NCBI GenBank assembly: GCA_046154665.1
Contig: JBJXFG010000102.1
Location: 83,840-147,839, forward strand
Source of the DNA: JAFLCM01 sp046154665
GTDB taxonomy: Bacteria; Planctomycetota; Phycisphaerae; Phycisphaerales; UBA1924
DNA length: 64,000 bases
Reading direction: 5' to 3'
Shown: piece after piece, positions 56,245-64,000 of the stretch
Layout: each line of letters starts with the position of its first letter
How positions within the stretch are numbered: the first letter of the stretch is position 1
Position numbers and translations under genes: made by a program
The notes under the pieces: model-generated
What the model was told of the DNA's origin: nothing
Seen by the model: the letters and a program-made list of their open reading frames with translations, nothing else
Databases searched by the model: none

Positions 56245-58317
56245 TCACCCACCCTGGTCAAGATCGCGCTCGGTCTGGGCCATTTTCTCGGCGGCATCGA
56301 TGTCCGGCGGCACGCCGTAATACTCCAGCGCCCGGCGCATGATGCGCGTGAGCACCGGCCCGGCGGTGGAGCTGCCGTAGTGCATCCGCTTGCGGACCAG
56401 TTCCGGCCCCGGATCATCGATCACAACGAGGCACACAAAGCGCGGCTGCGCAAAGGGAGCCGCGGCGATGAACGACGAGTTGTGCTGGTTCTTGATGTAC
56501 CCGCCCCCGCCAGGAGCGACCACCTCCGCGGTGCCGGACTTGCCGAACATGCGGTAGTTCATCGGCGCTTCGTCTTTGTATTTCCGCGCCGCCCGAGTGG
56601 TCATCACGTCGGAGATCCGCCCCATCACCTCGCGCGTCAAATCGGCGGTCCAGCCGGGCAGCACGCGGGTGCGCACTTCGGGCTCGGGGCGGGTGGGGTC
56701 AGGTCGGGCGGGGTCGAGCGCCGTCAGTCGAACATTGGGCAGCGTCCCCGACAGCGCCCCGTTCCGCGCGAACACGCTGAACGCCCGGGCCATCTGCAGC
56801 GGCGTCACCGCGATCTCGTACCCAGACGCCATCGACGTCTGCGTGTACTTGGTGAACCTGTTGAGCGGCGTCACGATGCCCGCGGACTCGCCGGGCAGAC
56901 CGATCTTCGTCCGGCTGCCGAAGCCGAACCGCTTGGTCGACTCCCACATCTCTTCAAAGCTCAGCCGGCTGGTTCCCTGCACCATCCCGATGTTCGATGA
57001 ATACACCAGCACGTTGGCCCACGAGAGTTCGTCCTGCGGAGTGACATCCTTGACGCGGCGGCCGTACGGCGTTGACCACTCGCCGTTGTAGGTGTTGAAC
57101 ACTTCGTCGGGCGCGGCGAGCCGGCGTTCGGTGACGGCGGACCACATGAACGCCTTGAAGGTCGAGCCGGGTTCGTACACGTCCTCGACGCAGCGGTTCC
57201 GCCCCAGCGCGGCGTGGACCTCACGCCGCGGGTCTTCCGCAATCACCCGGTAACGCGGGTGCGGGCGATCGCCCAACGCTCGGTGCTCATCGCGGCTGTA
57301 GGGCACGGCGTCGGGTGTCTCGCGCACCACGTCCACCATCGCCAGCACTTCGCCGGTGGCCGGATCGAGCAGCACGCAGCGCCCGCCCTGCGCGTCGTAG
57401 TCCTCGACGCCCCGCCTGACTTCTTCGAGCGCGATCTCTTGCAGCGTGAGGTCGATGGAGAGCTTGACGTCGGTGCCGCGCCGCGGGACGACGTAGCCGT
57501 CGGCCTCGACCCACATGGGCCGGCCCCAGGCGTCGCGGACCGCCTTCATGAATCCGGGCCGTGCTTTCATCTGGTCGTCGTGGATCCGTTCGGCGCCGAA
57601 CGCGCCGCGGTGCTCGACATCAACGCGGCCCAGGATGGACGCGACGGCGTCGCCGCCGGGCTCTTCGCGCACACTCCGCCGTTCCAGGTGCAGCCCCTTG
57701 ATGTTCGCGGCCCGGACCTGCTCGACCTGCAGATCATCCAGTACTTCCGACACGCGCACGTAGCGGATGGGCTTGGGCGCGGGATTCACGCCCTCGGCGG
57801 CCGCGGAGGCGCGACGTTCGTTTGTCTCGGCACGCTTCATCACCTTCTCGACCAGCAGGCCCTTGTCCACGCCGAGCAGTTCGGACGCCCGGTTGAACGC
57901 GTCGCCCACGGAGGGCTCGTTGTTGACAAACTCGACGGGGTCGACGAACGCGCGGTAGCCGGCGCGAGTGGCGGCGAGGGTTCGGCCGCGGCGGTCCTGC
58001 AGGTCGCCGCGCGGCGAGGGGAGCAGGGCGCGGCTGACGCGGTCTTTGATGTGGGGGACGAGGTTGGTCTCGGGCGCGATCTGGAGCTGGACAACCCGCG
58101 CCACGACGACCACGAGGCACACCGACACGAGCGCCACCACCATGAACCCCACGGCGTTGGCTCGCGCCGCCATGCCCAGCGGGACGGACGCGGCATCAAG
58201 GCCACCAGCGGAGGCGCTCGGCGCGGTGGCGGCTTCGATGCGGGTCAATCGCGGGGCGGCGAAGCCGGGGCGTCGGCGCAACGCCGCGCGGAGAAATGAT
58301 GGGAGTTCAGCGCGCAC
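56245..58317 (-). CDS. FtsI-like penicillin-binding protein (class B)
   Basis: A 690-residue membrane-anchored transpeptidase of the PBP2/FtsI type. GTG 58317 is chosen because it overlaps the previous gene by 11 bp; ATG near 58173 (MAARANAVGFMV) is a shorter alternative. A membrane segment (FMVVALVSVCLVVVVARVVQLQIAP) precedes the dimerisation domain with RGDLQDRRGRTLA. The active-site serine is S385 in EPGSTFKAFMWS, then SSNIG (SxN) and KSGTAE in place of KTGT. It follows the FtsL-like gene, as in the dcw cluster, but mraZ, mraW and murE are absent. It probably makes septal peptidoglycan. Confidence 0.93.
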   Translation of the reverse strand: MRAELPSFLRAALRRRPGFAAPRLTRIEAATAPSASAGGLDAASVPLGMAARANAVGFMVVALVSVCLVVVVARVVQLQIAPETNLVPHIKDRVSRALLPSPRGDLQDRRGRTLAATRAGYRAFVDPVEFVNNEPSVGDAFNRASELLGVDKGLLVEKVMKRAETNERRASAAAEGVNPAPKPIRYVRVSEVLDDLQVEQVRAANIKGLHLERRSVREEPGGDAVASILGRVDVEHRGAFGAERIHDDQMKARPGFMKAVRDAWGRPMWVEADGYVVPRRGTDVKLSIDLTLQEIALEEVRRGVEDYDAQGGRCVLLDPATGEVLAMVDVVRETPDAVPYSRDEHRALGDRPHPRYRVIAEDPRREVHAALGRNRCVEDVYEPGSTFKAFMWSAVTERRLAAPDEVFNTYNGEWSTPYGRRVKDVTPQDELSWANVLVYSSNIGMVQGTSRLSFEEMWESTKRFGFGSRTKIGLPGESAGIVTPLNRFTKYTQTSMASGYEIAVTPLQMARAFSVFARNGALSGTLPNVRLTALDPARPDPTRPEPEVRTRVLPGWTADLTREVMGRISDVMTTRAARKYKDEAPMNYRMFGKSGTAEVVAPGGGGYIKNQHNSSFIAAAPFAQPRFVCLVVIDDPGPELVRKRMHYGSSTAGPVLTRIMRRALEYYGVPPDIDAAEKMAQTERDLDQGG

Positions 58318-58684
58318 GCCGCGGCTCCTGTGATGTCGAGTTGGAGCGGCTTCCTCGCGGCTTGGGCGCATTTCGCACGGGTCCGGAACCCAGCAGCGTC
58401 GGGTCCTTCATCTGCTCGTCCACGCTGGGAGGGTTCCAATAGATCGGGATCGGCCCGAGATCGCCCAGCCCCTCGTCGCCCTCGACCATGGTGCGGACGC
58501 GGCCCGGTGTGATGAGCTCGGCGATGTCGGCACGGATGCGCCACAGCTTGCGGTCGAGCTCCGCCGAGCGTTCGACGCTGCGGGCCATGTCGTGCATGGC
58601 CACGAGGCGCTGCTGGCGAATGGCCAACACGCCAGCAGCGGTGCAGGCGGCGACGAGGATCAGAAGAGCGAGTTTGCCGAGCAT
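58307..58684 (-). CDS. FtsL-like small membrane protein
   Basis: A 125-residue protein from ATG 58684. One N-terminal membrane segment (GKLALLILVAACTAAGVLAI) is followed by a predicted coiled coil (RQQRLVAMHDMARSVERSAELDRK), then a disordered, basic tail. This is the plan of FtsL, the divisome coiled-coil partner of FtsB/FtsQ that activates the FtsI-FtsW enzyme. Sequence conservation in FtsL is weak, so the call rests on plan and on its position just before the FtsI-like gene, with which it overlaps by 11 bp. Confidence 0.75.
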   Translation of the reverse strand: MLGKLALLILVAACTAAGVLAIRQQRLVAMHDMARSVERSAELDRKLWRIRADIAELITPGRVRTMVEGDEGLGDLGPIPIYWNPPSVDEQMKDPTLLGSGPVRNAPKPRGSRSNSTSQEPRRAR

Positions 58685-58802
58685 GACGCGGGCTGCCTGA
58701 AGAACCATACAGAAAACGAACAACCGGGCGGGCACGGGCCCGCCTGTCCATGCTGTATCGGCCAGCGGGTTCGACGGGCATCAAGGTCTGGTGAACCAGC
58801 TC

Positions 58803-61517
58803 TCAGTGCAGCCCCAGCCACGATCCGACGATCGGCCCGTACTTCACGGTCAGCCCCGCGAACACCACACTCACCACCGAGATGAGCTTGATGAGGATGT
58901 TCAGCGACGGACCGGAAGTGTCTTTGAACGGGTCGCCCACGGTGTCGCCGACGACGCAGGCTTTGTGGTCGTCGGAGCCCTTGCCGTAGATGAGGGCGCT
59001 GCCGCGACCGGTGCGCTGGTATTCGCGGGCACGCTCCATCAGACTTTCGCGCAGCCCTGGAGGCGATTTCTCGCGTGCGGCGGAGTCGGCGATGAACTGG
59101 TCCGCCGTCACTTTGCCGCAGGATTCAACGTATTTCTTCGCGTTGTCCCAGGCGCCGCCGGCGTTGGCCATGAAGATCGCGACCGCGAACCCGCTGGTCA
59201 ACCCACCCGCGAGCAGCCCCATTACGCCGCCCACGCCGAGGATCAGCCCCACCGCGAGCGGAACAGCCACCGCCAGCAGACTGGGCAAGATCATCTCGCG
59301 CTGGGCACCGGCGGTCGAAATCGACACGCAGCGCGCGTAGTCGGGATAGGTGACGCCTTCGTGCGTTGCGCTGGCGGGCCACTTCATCGGGTCGGCGATG
59401 TCGGCCTCGCTCATGCCCTGGGCCCGGAAAGCCGCGCGCATGGCACCAAACTGGCGCCGGCACTCGCCCATCATGGCGTACGCCGCGCGCCCCACCGCGC
59501 CCATCGTCAGGGCGCAGAAAAGGAAAGTGAGCAGCACGCCGAGAAACAAGCCCGCGAGCACGCGCGGGCTGATGAGCGTGACGTCGTAGAACGCCAGCAC
59601 GTCCCGCACCGAGGCGAAACGGGCGTCGATGACGGTGAAGTTGTAGTTGTGCCAGTGGTCGCCGTGCAGGACCTTTGCCTTCAGGCGGACCAATCGGCCT
59701 TCGAGCTCGCCGCCCTCGACGGTGGCGGGCAGCACCAGGCCGACTTCAAGGTGATCCACCTCGTCGGGCGTGTCAAACGGGGTGCGGTCGATGAGCATCC
59801 CGCCGCTGACGGTCTGGAGCGCGGGGTTGACGATGGCGAACTTGCCGTGGCCTTCGTAGACGGCGTAGGTGTCTTTGGGGACCTCAGCGACATACTTGAA
59901 ATCCGCCATGAACGCGGCGCTCTGCGTCGTCACCTGCGACTGCACCACCTGCGCATAGGCAGCGAACAGCGCCAGCGCCGTGAGCGCCGCCGAGCCGATC
60001 GCGAACCCCTTGCCTGTGGCGGCGGTGGTGTTGCCCAGCGAGTCCAGCATGTCGGTGCGTTCACGGACAAAGGGCGGCTGGCGGCTCATCTCGGCGTTGC
60101 CGCCGGCGTTGTCGGCGATCGGCCCGTAGGCGTCGGTCGCCAGCGTGATGCCCAGCGTGGCGAGCATCCCGACCGCCGCGATCGCCACGCCGTAAAGACC
60201 GAGCAGGAAGTTCGTGCCCCCGCCCGCGAACACGAACGCGAGGATGACGGCGACGGTGGTGGTGAGCAACGCCGCCCAGGTGCTCTTCATCCCCTCGGCG
60301 ATGCCGGCGATGATCACCGTCGCCGGGCCGGTGTGCCCCGCCTCGGCGATGCGGCGCGTCGGCGGGTGCTCGTAGCTCGTCGCGTATTCGGTGGCGCGGG
60401 CGATGATGAGCCCCGCCGCCAGGCCCGTCACGATCGCGCCCCACATGCCCAACCATGAGACTTCGGGCACGGCCTTGAACATCCACCACAACAGCCCCAT
60501 CGAGAGCGCGGCGATGAGCGCCGACGCCGTCCACACGCCGACACCCAGCGCACGCAGCAGTTCGGCGAACCCTGCGCCCTCGCGGGCGCGCACGGTGAAG
60601 ATGCCCAGGATCGAGCACAGGATGCCGATGCCGGCGAGCGCCAGCGGGGCGAGCACGAGTTTGAGGGCGATTTCGCCCTGGTTTCCGGCGGTGATGTGCG
60701 GGATGGTGAACGCCGCCGCCGCGCCCAGCGCCATGGTCGACAGGATCGAGCCGTAGTACGACTCGTAGAGGTCGGCCCCCATGCCGGCGACGTCGCCGAC
60801 GTTGTCGCCCACGTTGTCAGCGATGGTGGCGGGATTTCGCGGGTCGTCTTCGGGGATGCCCGCCTCGACCTTGCCGACGAGGTCCGCCCCGACGTCGGCG
60901 GCCTTGGTGTAGATGCCCCCGCCCACGCGCGCGAACAGCGCCTGCAGGCTCGCGCCCATCGCGAACGAGAGCATGATGCTGGTGATCACGGGCAGGGCGC
61001 TCGCCCCGGTGGGCACGCCCAGACTGGCACCGAACTGCGTGAGCAGGAAAAACCACAGCGAGCAGTCGAGCAGCGCGAACCCGACGACGGTGAGCCCCAT
61101 CACCGCGCCGGAGCGGAACGCCACGGTGAGCCCGTCGTTCAGCGATTTCTTCGCCGCGGCGGCGGTGCGGTTCGAGGCGCTGGTGGCGGTGCGCATGCCG
61201 AACCAGCCGCACAGGCCCGAGAGCAGCCCGGCGAGCGGCACGCCGACCATCGAGAGCGTGGGCTGCAATCCCAGCCCGAAACTCAGCACCCCCAGCACCC
61301 CGACCAGCGCGACAAAGACCATCGCCACCACGCGGTACTGGCGCGCGAGATACGCCATCGCGCCCTCACGCACGGCGCGGGCGATGCGGATCATCTCGGC
61401 GTCGCCCTCATCTTTCGACAGCACCGAACGGGCGAACACCAGCGCCATGACGAGCGCGGCGACACCCGCGGCGGGGGCGATCCAGAACACGGCGGGCAGT
61501 TGGAGAGCTTCGGGCAT
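58803..61517 (-). CDS. hppA: K+-dependent-type membrane-bound pyrophosphatase with extra loop domain
   Basis: An ion-pumping membrane pyrophosphatase of 904 residues, against about 650-760 for most. Catalytic loops are intact: GGGIYTKAADVGADLVGK, DDPRNPATIADNVGDNVGDVAGMGADLYE, PIADNAGGNAEMS and GGAWDNAKKYVE. In the TM12 region, LGNTTAATGKGFAIGSAAL has Ala where K+-independent enzymes have Lys, so it is K+-dependent; Na+ or H+ pumping is undecided. Between TM12 and the LISPRVLAGLFLG segment there is an insertion of about 125 residues (about 525-650, roughly 59560-59945) that looks like a beta-rich soluble domain (TYAVYEGHGKFAIVNPAL, DHWHNYNFTVIDARF) and is not part of the family. ATG 61517. 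Confidence 0.94.
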   Translation of the reverse strand: MPEALQLPAVFWIAPAAGVAALVMALVFARSVLSKDEGDAEMIRIARAVREGAMAYLARQYRVVAMVFVALVGVLGVLSFGLGLQPTLSMVGVPLAGLLSGLCGWFGMRTATSASNRTAAAAKKSLNDGLTVAFRSGAVMGLTVVGFALLDCSLWFFLLTQFGASLGVPTGASALPVITSIMLSFAMGASLQALFARVGGGIYTKAADVGADLVGKVEAGIPEDDPRNPATIADNVGDNVGDVAGMGADLYESYYGSILSTMALGAAAAFTIPHITAGNQGEIALKLVLAPLALAGIGILCSILGIFTVRAREGAGFAELLRALGVGVWTASALIAALSMGLLWWMFKAVPEVSWLGMWGAIVTGLAAGLIIARATEYATSYEHPPTRRIAEAGHTGPATVIIAGIAEGMKSTWAALLTTTVAVILAFVFAGGGTNFLLGLYGVAIAAVGMLATLGITLATDAYGPIADNAGGNAEMSRQPPFVRERTDMLDSLGNTTAATGKGFAIGSAALTALALFAAYAQVVQSQVTTQSAAFMADFKYVAEVPKDTYAVYEGHGKFAIVNPALQTVSGGMLIDRTPFDTPDEVDHLEVGLVLPATVEGGELEGRLVRLKAKVLHGDHWHNYNFTVIDARFASVRDVLAFYDVTLISPRVLAGLFLGVLLTFLFCALTMGAVGRAAYAMMGECRRQFGAMRAAFRAQGMSEADIADPMKWPASATHEGVTYPDYARCVSISTAGAQREMILPSLLAVAVPLAVGLILGVGGVMGLLAGGLTSGFAVAIFMANAGGAWDNAKKYVESCGKVTADQFIADSAAREKSPPGLRESLMERAREYQRTGRGSALIYGKGSDDHKACVVGDTVGDPFKDTSGPSLNILIKLISVVSVVFAGLTVKYGPIVGSWLGLH

Positions 61518-61542
61518 GGGCGGAGGATACGAAAGAAGTGGG

Positions 61543-61703
61543 CGTGCCACTGATGGCGGTCCGCTCTGGGACCGACATCAGTGCCGAGACGTGCACGCGA
61601 TTTGAAGGAAGGCACTGCTGTCTCCCAGAGCGGAGCCAGCAGTGGCACGACGCAGCCGCGAATCGTTCGTCTCGCCCGCATCGGTCAGAGACTGGTGCCA
61701 CCA
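61543..61703. repeat. repeat B (copy 3, inverted) and repeat H (copy 3)
   Basis: GTGCCACTGATGGCGGTCCG CTCTGGGACC (61543) to CCAGCAGTGGCAC (61649) is an inverted version of 5071-5179. CGGTCAGAGACTGGTGCCACC (61682) is the H element. The cluster fills the gap between hppA and rpsU. Confidence 0.8.
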
Positions 61704-61713
61704 AAACAGCGAA

Positions 61714-61745
61714 ACGAAAACGCCCTCGGTGCGTGACCGAGGGCG
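61714..61745 (-). terminator. Rho-independent terminator of rpsU
   Basis: On the minus strand a perfect 10-bp stem CGCCCTCGGT/ACCGAGGGCG with a 5-base loop is followed by TTTTCGTTTCG. It lies about 30 bp after the rpsU stop. Confidence 0.9.
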
Positions 61746-61773
61746 TGCGATTCGAGACGTGTGATGACGAGGA

Positions 61774-62061
61774 TCAGTAGCGTTCGCGGCCACCGCCGCC
61801 GCCACCGCCGTAGCCGCCGCCGCCACCGGGGCCGCGCTCTTCGCGCTCGCCGCGGGCCGACTTGGGCGGGATGCCCAGGGTGATGGCGCGCATGCGGTTG
61901 AGGCTCTTACGCTGGTCGCGGCGGGCCCGCTCCGAGGGCTTCTCAAAGTGGGCGCGCTTCTTGACCTCCTTGGTGAGGCCTTCCTTTTCGCAGAGCTTCT
62001 TGAAGCGGCGGAGGAGCTGCTCGGTGGATTCGCCGCCACGGGCTTTGATGCGGATCGCCAT
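61774..62061 (-). CDS. rpsU: 30S ribosomal protein S21 with Gly-rich tail
   Basis: A small-subunit ribosomal protein. Residues 1-70 fit S21: RIKARGGESTEQLLRRFKKL, KKRAHFEKPSERARRDQRKS. A C-terminal extension of about 25 residues is almost all Gly with Tyr and Arg (RGG-like). The family is usually 55-75 residues, so the tail is extra. ATG 62061; a stable terminator follows. Confidence 0.95.
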   Translation of the reverse strand: MAIRIKARGGESTEQLLRRFKKLCEKEGLTKEVKKRAHFEKPSERARRDQRKSLNRMRAITLGIPPKSARGEREERGPGGGGGYGGGGGGGRERY

Positions 62062-62206
62062 CGGGAAATCGGTCCTTGCTGTTCGGACGGGAGACGTTGA
62101 AAGCCGCGCCGGGCACCGGCCCGCGCGTCCGCCGAGGCTGGCTCGGAGGGGGGAGGAGTATCCCCGGCTGGGGGCGAAAAGGCAAGGGGGTGGAGGCGTT
62201 CTCGCT

Positions 62207-62312
62207 CAAACGAACCCCGAGCGTGAGCGAGCGGGTCTGGCAGTTCCCGTTGCTCCCGTGTTTTCACGTCTTCAAGGCAACCCGTCGCTTACGCTCCGGG
62301 CTCGTGGGTCGC
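62207..62312. repeat. palindromic repeat A, copy 4
   Basis: ACGAACCCCGAGCGTGAGCG AGCGGGTCTGG (62210) and AACCCGTCGCTTACGCTCCG GGCTCGT (62279) are inverted arms about 26 bp long with a roughly 40-base loop. They are nearly identical in layout to the in-gene copy at 34981. They lie between the divergent rpsU and NYN genes. Confidence 0.85.
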
Positions 62313-62393
62313 GCGCGAGGGTGTACTCGGGCTTCGCGGGCCGAAGTCGGTCGGATGTGTTCGATATACGTTTGGGTGCCAGTTCCGGCCAGC

Positions 62394-63158
62394 ATGCTGA
62401 TCATCGACGCGTACAACGTCCTCCACCAATGGCACGGCAACCCCAGCGCGGGCGGCCCGGGGGAGGACGTGCGCGCCCTCGGGCGGCTCATCCGCCGCGG
62501 TGACGAGCACGGCGGGCGGGTGGCGCTGGTGTGCGACGGCGTTGCACCGGGCGATGGCGGCGTGCCGGTACCGGGGGTCGAAGTGGTGTACGCCGGCGCG
62601 GGGCACAGCGCGGACGACGTCATCATCGAGATGGTCCGTCGCTCATCGGCGGCGCGGCGAGCGACGGTGGTGAGTTCGGATCGGGCGGTGGCGAGCGGGT
62701 GCCGACGCTTGGGCGCGACGGTGGTGGACTCGCGGACCTTTCTCGCGCGGCTGGTGGCGGGGGCGGCGCGGGTGCGGGGAACGGGCGCGTCGACGGTCGA
62801 GAAGCCTCAGCCGCCGTTGCCGCTGGGGGACGCTGAGACGGGGGTATGGATGGCGTACTTCGGGGTCAAGGGCGACGCGGTCGCACGCGAGCAACCGGCA
62901 CGGTCCGCAAATCCGAAAGAGAAGCCGCGGCAAGGTGCTGCGAAGTCGCCACCGAGCGCGCCGCGAGCGGCCTCGGTGCCGGCCGAGCCTGCATCGCGCG
63001 TTTCGCGCCATTCACCCACATCGCCCGACTTCGATGAGGCTGAAACGGAGCCGTGGTTTGATGAGGCGGCGCGGGTGTGGCCGGGCTTGACGGTGCAGGA
63101 CCTGCTCATGAGCCGGTGGCTGGACGGCCGCGGGACGCGCAACGGCGGGCGGCGTTAA
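62394..63158 (+). CDS. NYN-domain RNase-like protein (YacP type)
   Basis: A 254-residue protein. ATG 62394 starts the NYN domain: MLIIDAYNVLHQWHG (first Asp and Asn), then RVALVCDGVAP, the ADDVIIEMVRR helix with paired Asp, and ATVVSSDRAVASGCRRLGA (third acidic set). The PIN-like fold suggests a tRNA or rRNA nuclease; Bacillus YacP/Rae1 cleaves mRNA at the ribosome. A Pro/Ala/Ser-rich linker (about residues 160-215) and a C-terminal helical part (WFDEAARVWPGLTVQDLLMS) follow. It is 41 bp upstream of rsfS, so both may concern ribosome function. Confidence 0.87.
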   Translation: MLIIDAYNVLHQWHGNPSAGGPGEDVRALGRLIRRGDEHGGRVALVCDGVAPGDGGVPVPGVEVVYAGAGHSADDVIIEMVRRSSAARRATVVSSDRAVASGCRRLGATVVDSRTFLARLVAGAARVRGTGASTVEKPQPPLPLGDAETGVWMAYFGVKGDAVAREQPARSANPKEKPRQGAAKSPPSAPRAASVPAEPASRVSRHSPTSPDFDEAETEPWFDEAARVWPGLTVQDLLMSRWLDGRGTRNGGRR

Positions 63159-63199
63159 GTCCGGGGGCGGATGCAACCGGCGGGTCTACTGTTCGCGGC

Positions 63200-63823
63200 A
63201 TGCCCCCAACCCCTCAGCACTCGAAGAAAAAGACAACAAAGGCGACGGCGTCAAAGAAGCCCACCACCAAGAAAGCGCCGGCAAAGCGCCCCGGCACCAA
63301 GAAGATCACGGCGGAAACCGCCCCGGCGACCGGCAACGCGTCGGTGGCCGCGGCTGCGGCGTTGAGCAAGCTGGAGCGCCAGCAATCGGCGGCGCGGGAG
63401 TTCGCCATCGCCGCGGCGCGGATGATCGCGGATGACAAGTGCCGCGAGGTGGTCGTGATCGACGTCCGCGGGCGCAGCCAGGTGACGGACTTCATGGTCA
63501 TCGGCACCGGCACCTCCGACCGCCAGATGCGGGCCGCGGGTGAGCACGTCGACGCGCTCGGCGGCAAGACCGGCATGAAGCTGTACCGGCACACCCTCCG
63601 CGACGCCGACACCAAGTGGGTGCTGCTCGACTTTGTGGACGTGGTGGTGCATGTTTTCGAGCCCGATGCACGCTTGTACTACGACCTCGAGATGCTGTGG
63701 GGTGACGCCCCGCGCGTGGCGTGGGAGCGCCCGATGGACATCAAGTCGCGCGCCGCCGAGGGGGCGATGGAGACGGAGATGACGCGGGACCGGGCCGGGC
63801 TGCGCCGCGGCAGGGCGGGGTGA
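63200..63823 (+). CDS. rsfS: ribosome silencing factor RsfS (Iojap)
   Basis: Binds L14 of the large subunit and blocks subunit joining under starvation. It has 207 residues from ATG 63200. The first 60 residues are a Lys/Thr/Pro-rich extension, and the RsfS domain starts near residue 65. Conserved words: VVIDVRGRSQVTDFMVIGTG, TSDRQMRAAGEHVD and WVLLDFVDVVVHVFEPDAR with YYDLEMLWGDAP. The basic N-terminal tail is unusual in length. It is usually near nadD or a NYN/Rae1-like gene. Confidence 0.96.
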   Translation: MPPTPQHSKKKTTKATASKKPTTKKAPAKRPGTKKITAETAPATGNASVAAAAALSKLERQQSAAREFAIAAARMIADDKCREVVVIDVRGRSQVTDFMVIGTGTSDRQMRAAGEHVDALGGKTGMKLYRHTLRDADTKWVLLDFVDVVVHVFEPDARLYYDLEMLWGDAPRVAWERPMDIKSRAAEGAMETEMTRDRAGLRRGRAG

Positions 63824-63849
63824 CACGGATCGTCATTGTTTCACGAGCG

Positions 63850-64000
63850 GCACACGCCGTCGATGAGCGGAGTCTTCGGAGCGAATCGTCGCGCTCACGC
63901 CCGAGGATCAGTCATACGAATCCCACTTGACCACCGCGCTCGTGACTGTGCGGTTTTCGTGCGCCGGCCCTCGCTTGCGCTTCGGGTTCGTTGGCGGGCT
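63850..64000. repeat. repeat F (copy 2) and partial repeat A (copy 5)
   Basis: CGTCGATGAGCGGAGTCTTC GGAGCGAATCGTCGCGCTCA (63859) matches 20238-20281 with few changes. GGCCCTCGCTTGCGCTTCGG GTTCGTTGGCGGG (63966 to the window end) is the right arm of repeat A. Confidence 0.75.

Overview
The window looks like chromosomal DNA of a planctomycete, most likely Phycisphaerae. This is inferred from several features: very high GC; secreted proteins ending in dockerin-like calcium repeats (DxNxDGxVNxxDLxxFLxxFG); a PEP-CTERM protein; a prepilin-like H-x9-DG type protein; a K+-dependent-type membrane pyrophosphatase; and many short palindromic repeat families of the kind that read in translation as PSVSER or PLADARGS. 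No rRNA, tRNA, CRISPR array, phage or transposase gene was recognised.

Layout. 1-9.9 kb holds a secreted hypothetical protein, a PIN-PhoH ATPase, a P-domain-like secreted protein, a DAACS symporter, a PfkB kinase and a 3D-domain protein. 10-17.6 kb holds SpeA, a two-gene hypothetical unit, ExbD, a Cys-rich dockerin protein with a strong terminator, and an OprB porin. 17.9-29.6 kb is mixed housekeeping: DUF418, NrdR, a double zinc-ribbon membrane protein, GpsA, a P1B metal ATPase with a CPS motif, a HAD phosphatase, GlmS and a response regulator.

29.8-43.3 kb is the most coherent accessory block. It is a carbohydrate-use locus with a GH94 phosphorylase, a prepilin-like protein, a small membrane protein, an ABC binding protein and two permeases in one tight minus-strand operon. 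Separate PEP-CTERM, dockerin and glucoamylase-like (Pfam PF10091) genes flank it, and a LacI-family regulator is encoded divergently from the glucoamylase-like gene. Sites matching the LacI-family consensus TGNAANCGNTTNCA lie at the promoters of all these transcription units, three of them in the same position next to a TTGAC -35 element. The locus therefore reads as one regulon. No ABC ATPase gene is present in it.

43.5-64 kb is mostly housekeeping: CoaE, Rho with a long glycine- and asparagine-rich insertion, DUF6065, a DEAD-box helicase with a low-complexity tail, a DUF433/DUF5615 toxin-antitoxin-like pair, a saccharopine dehydrogenase-like protein, an HMA lipoprotein, Def-Fmt, an HExxH protein, a STAS protein, an FtsI-like PBP with an FtsL-like partner, HppA with a large extra domain, S21 with a glycine-rich tail, a NYN-domain protein and RsfS.

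Two genome-wide themes stand out. First, at least ten families of short inverted repeats occupy most intergenic gaps, and two have apparently landed in frame inside genes (the ABC binding protein and CoaE). Second, pyrimidine-rich leaders of the CACTCCCGACTCCC type sit directly upstream of several start codons that lack a Shine-Dalgarno sequence. Start codons are often uncertain here because the repeats keep reading frames open.
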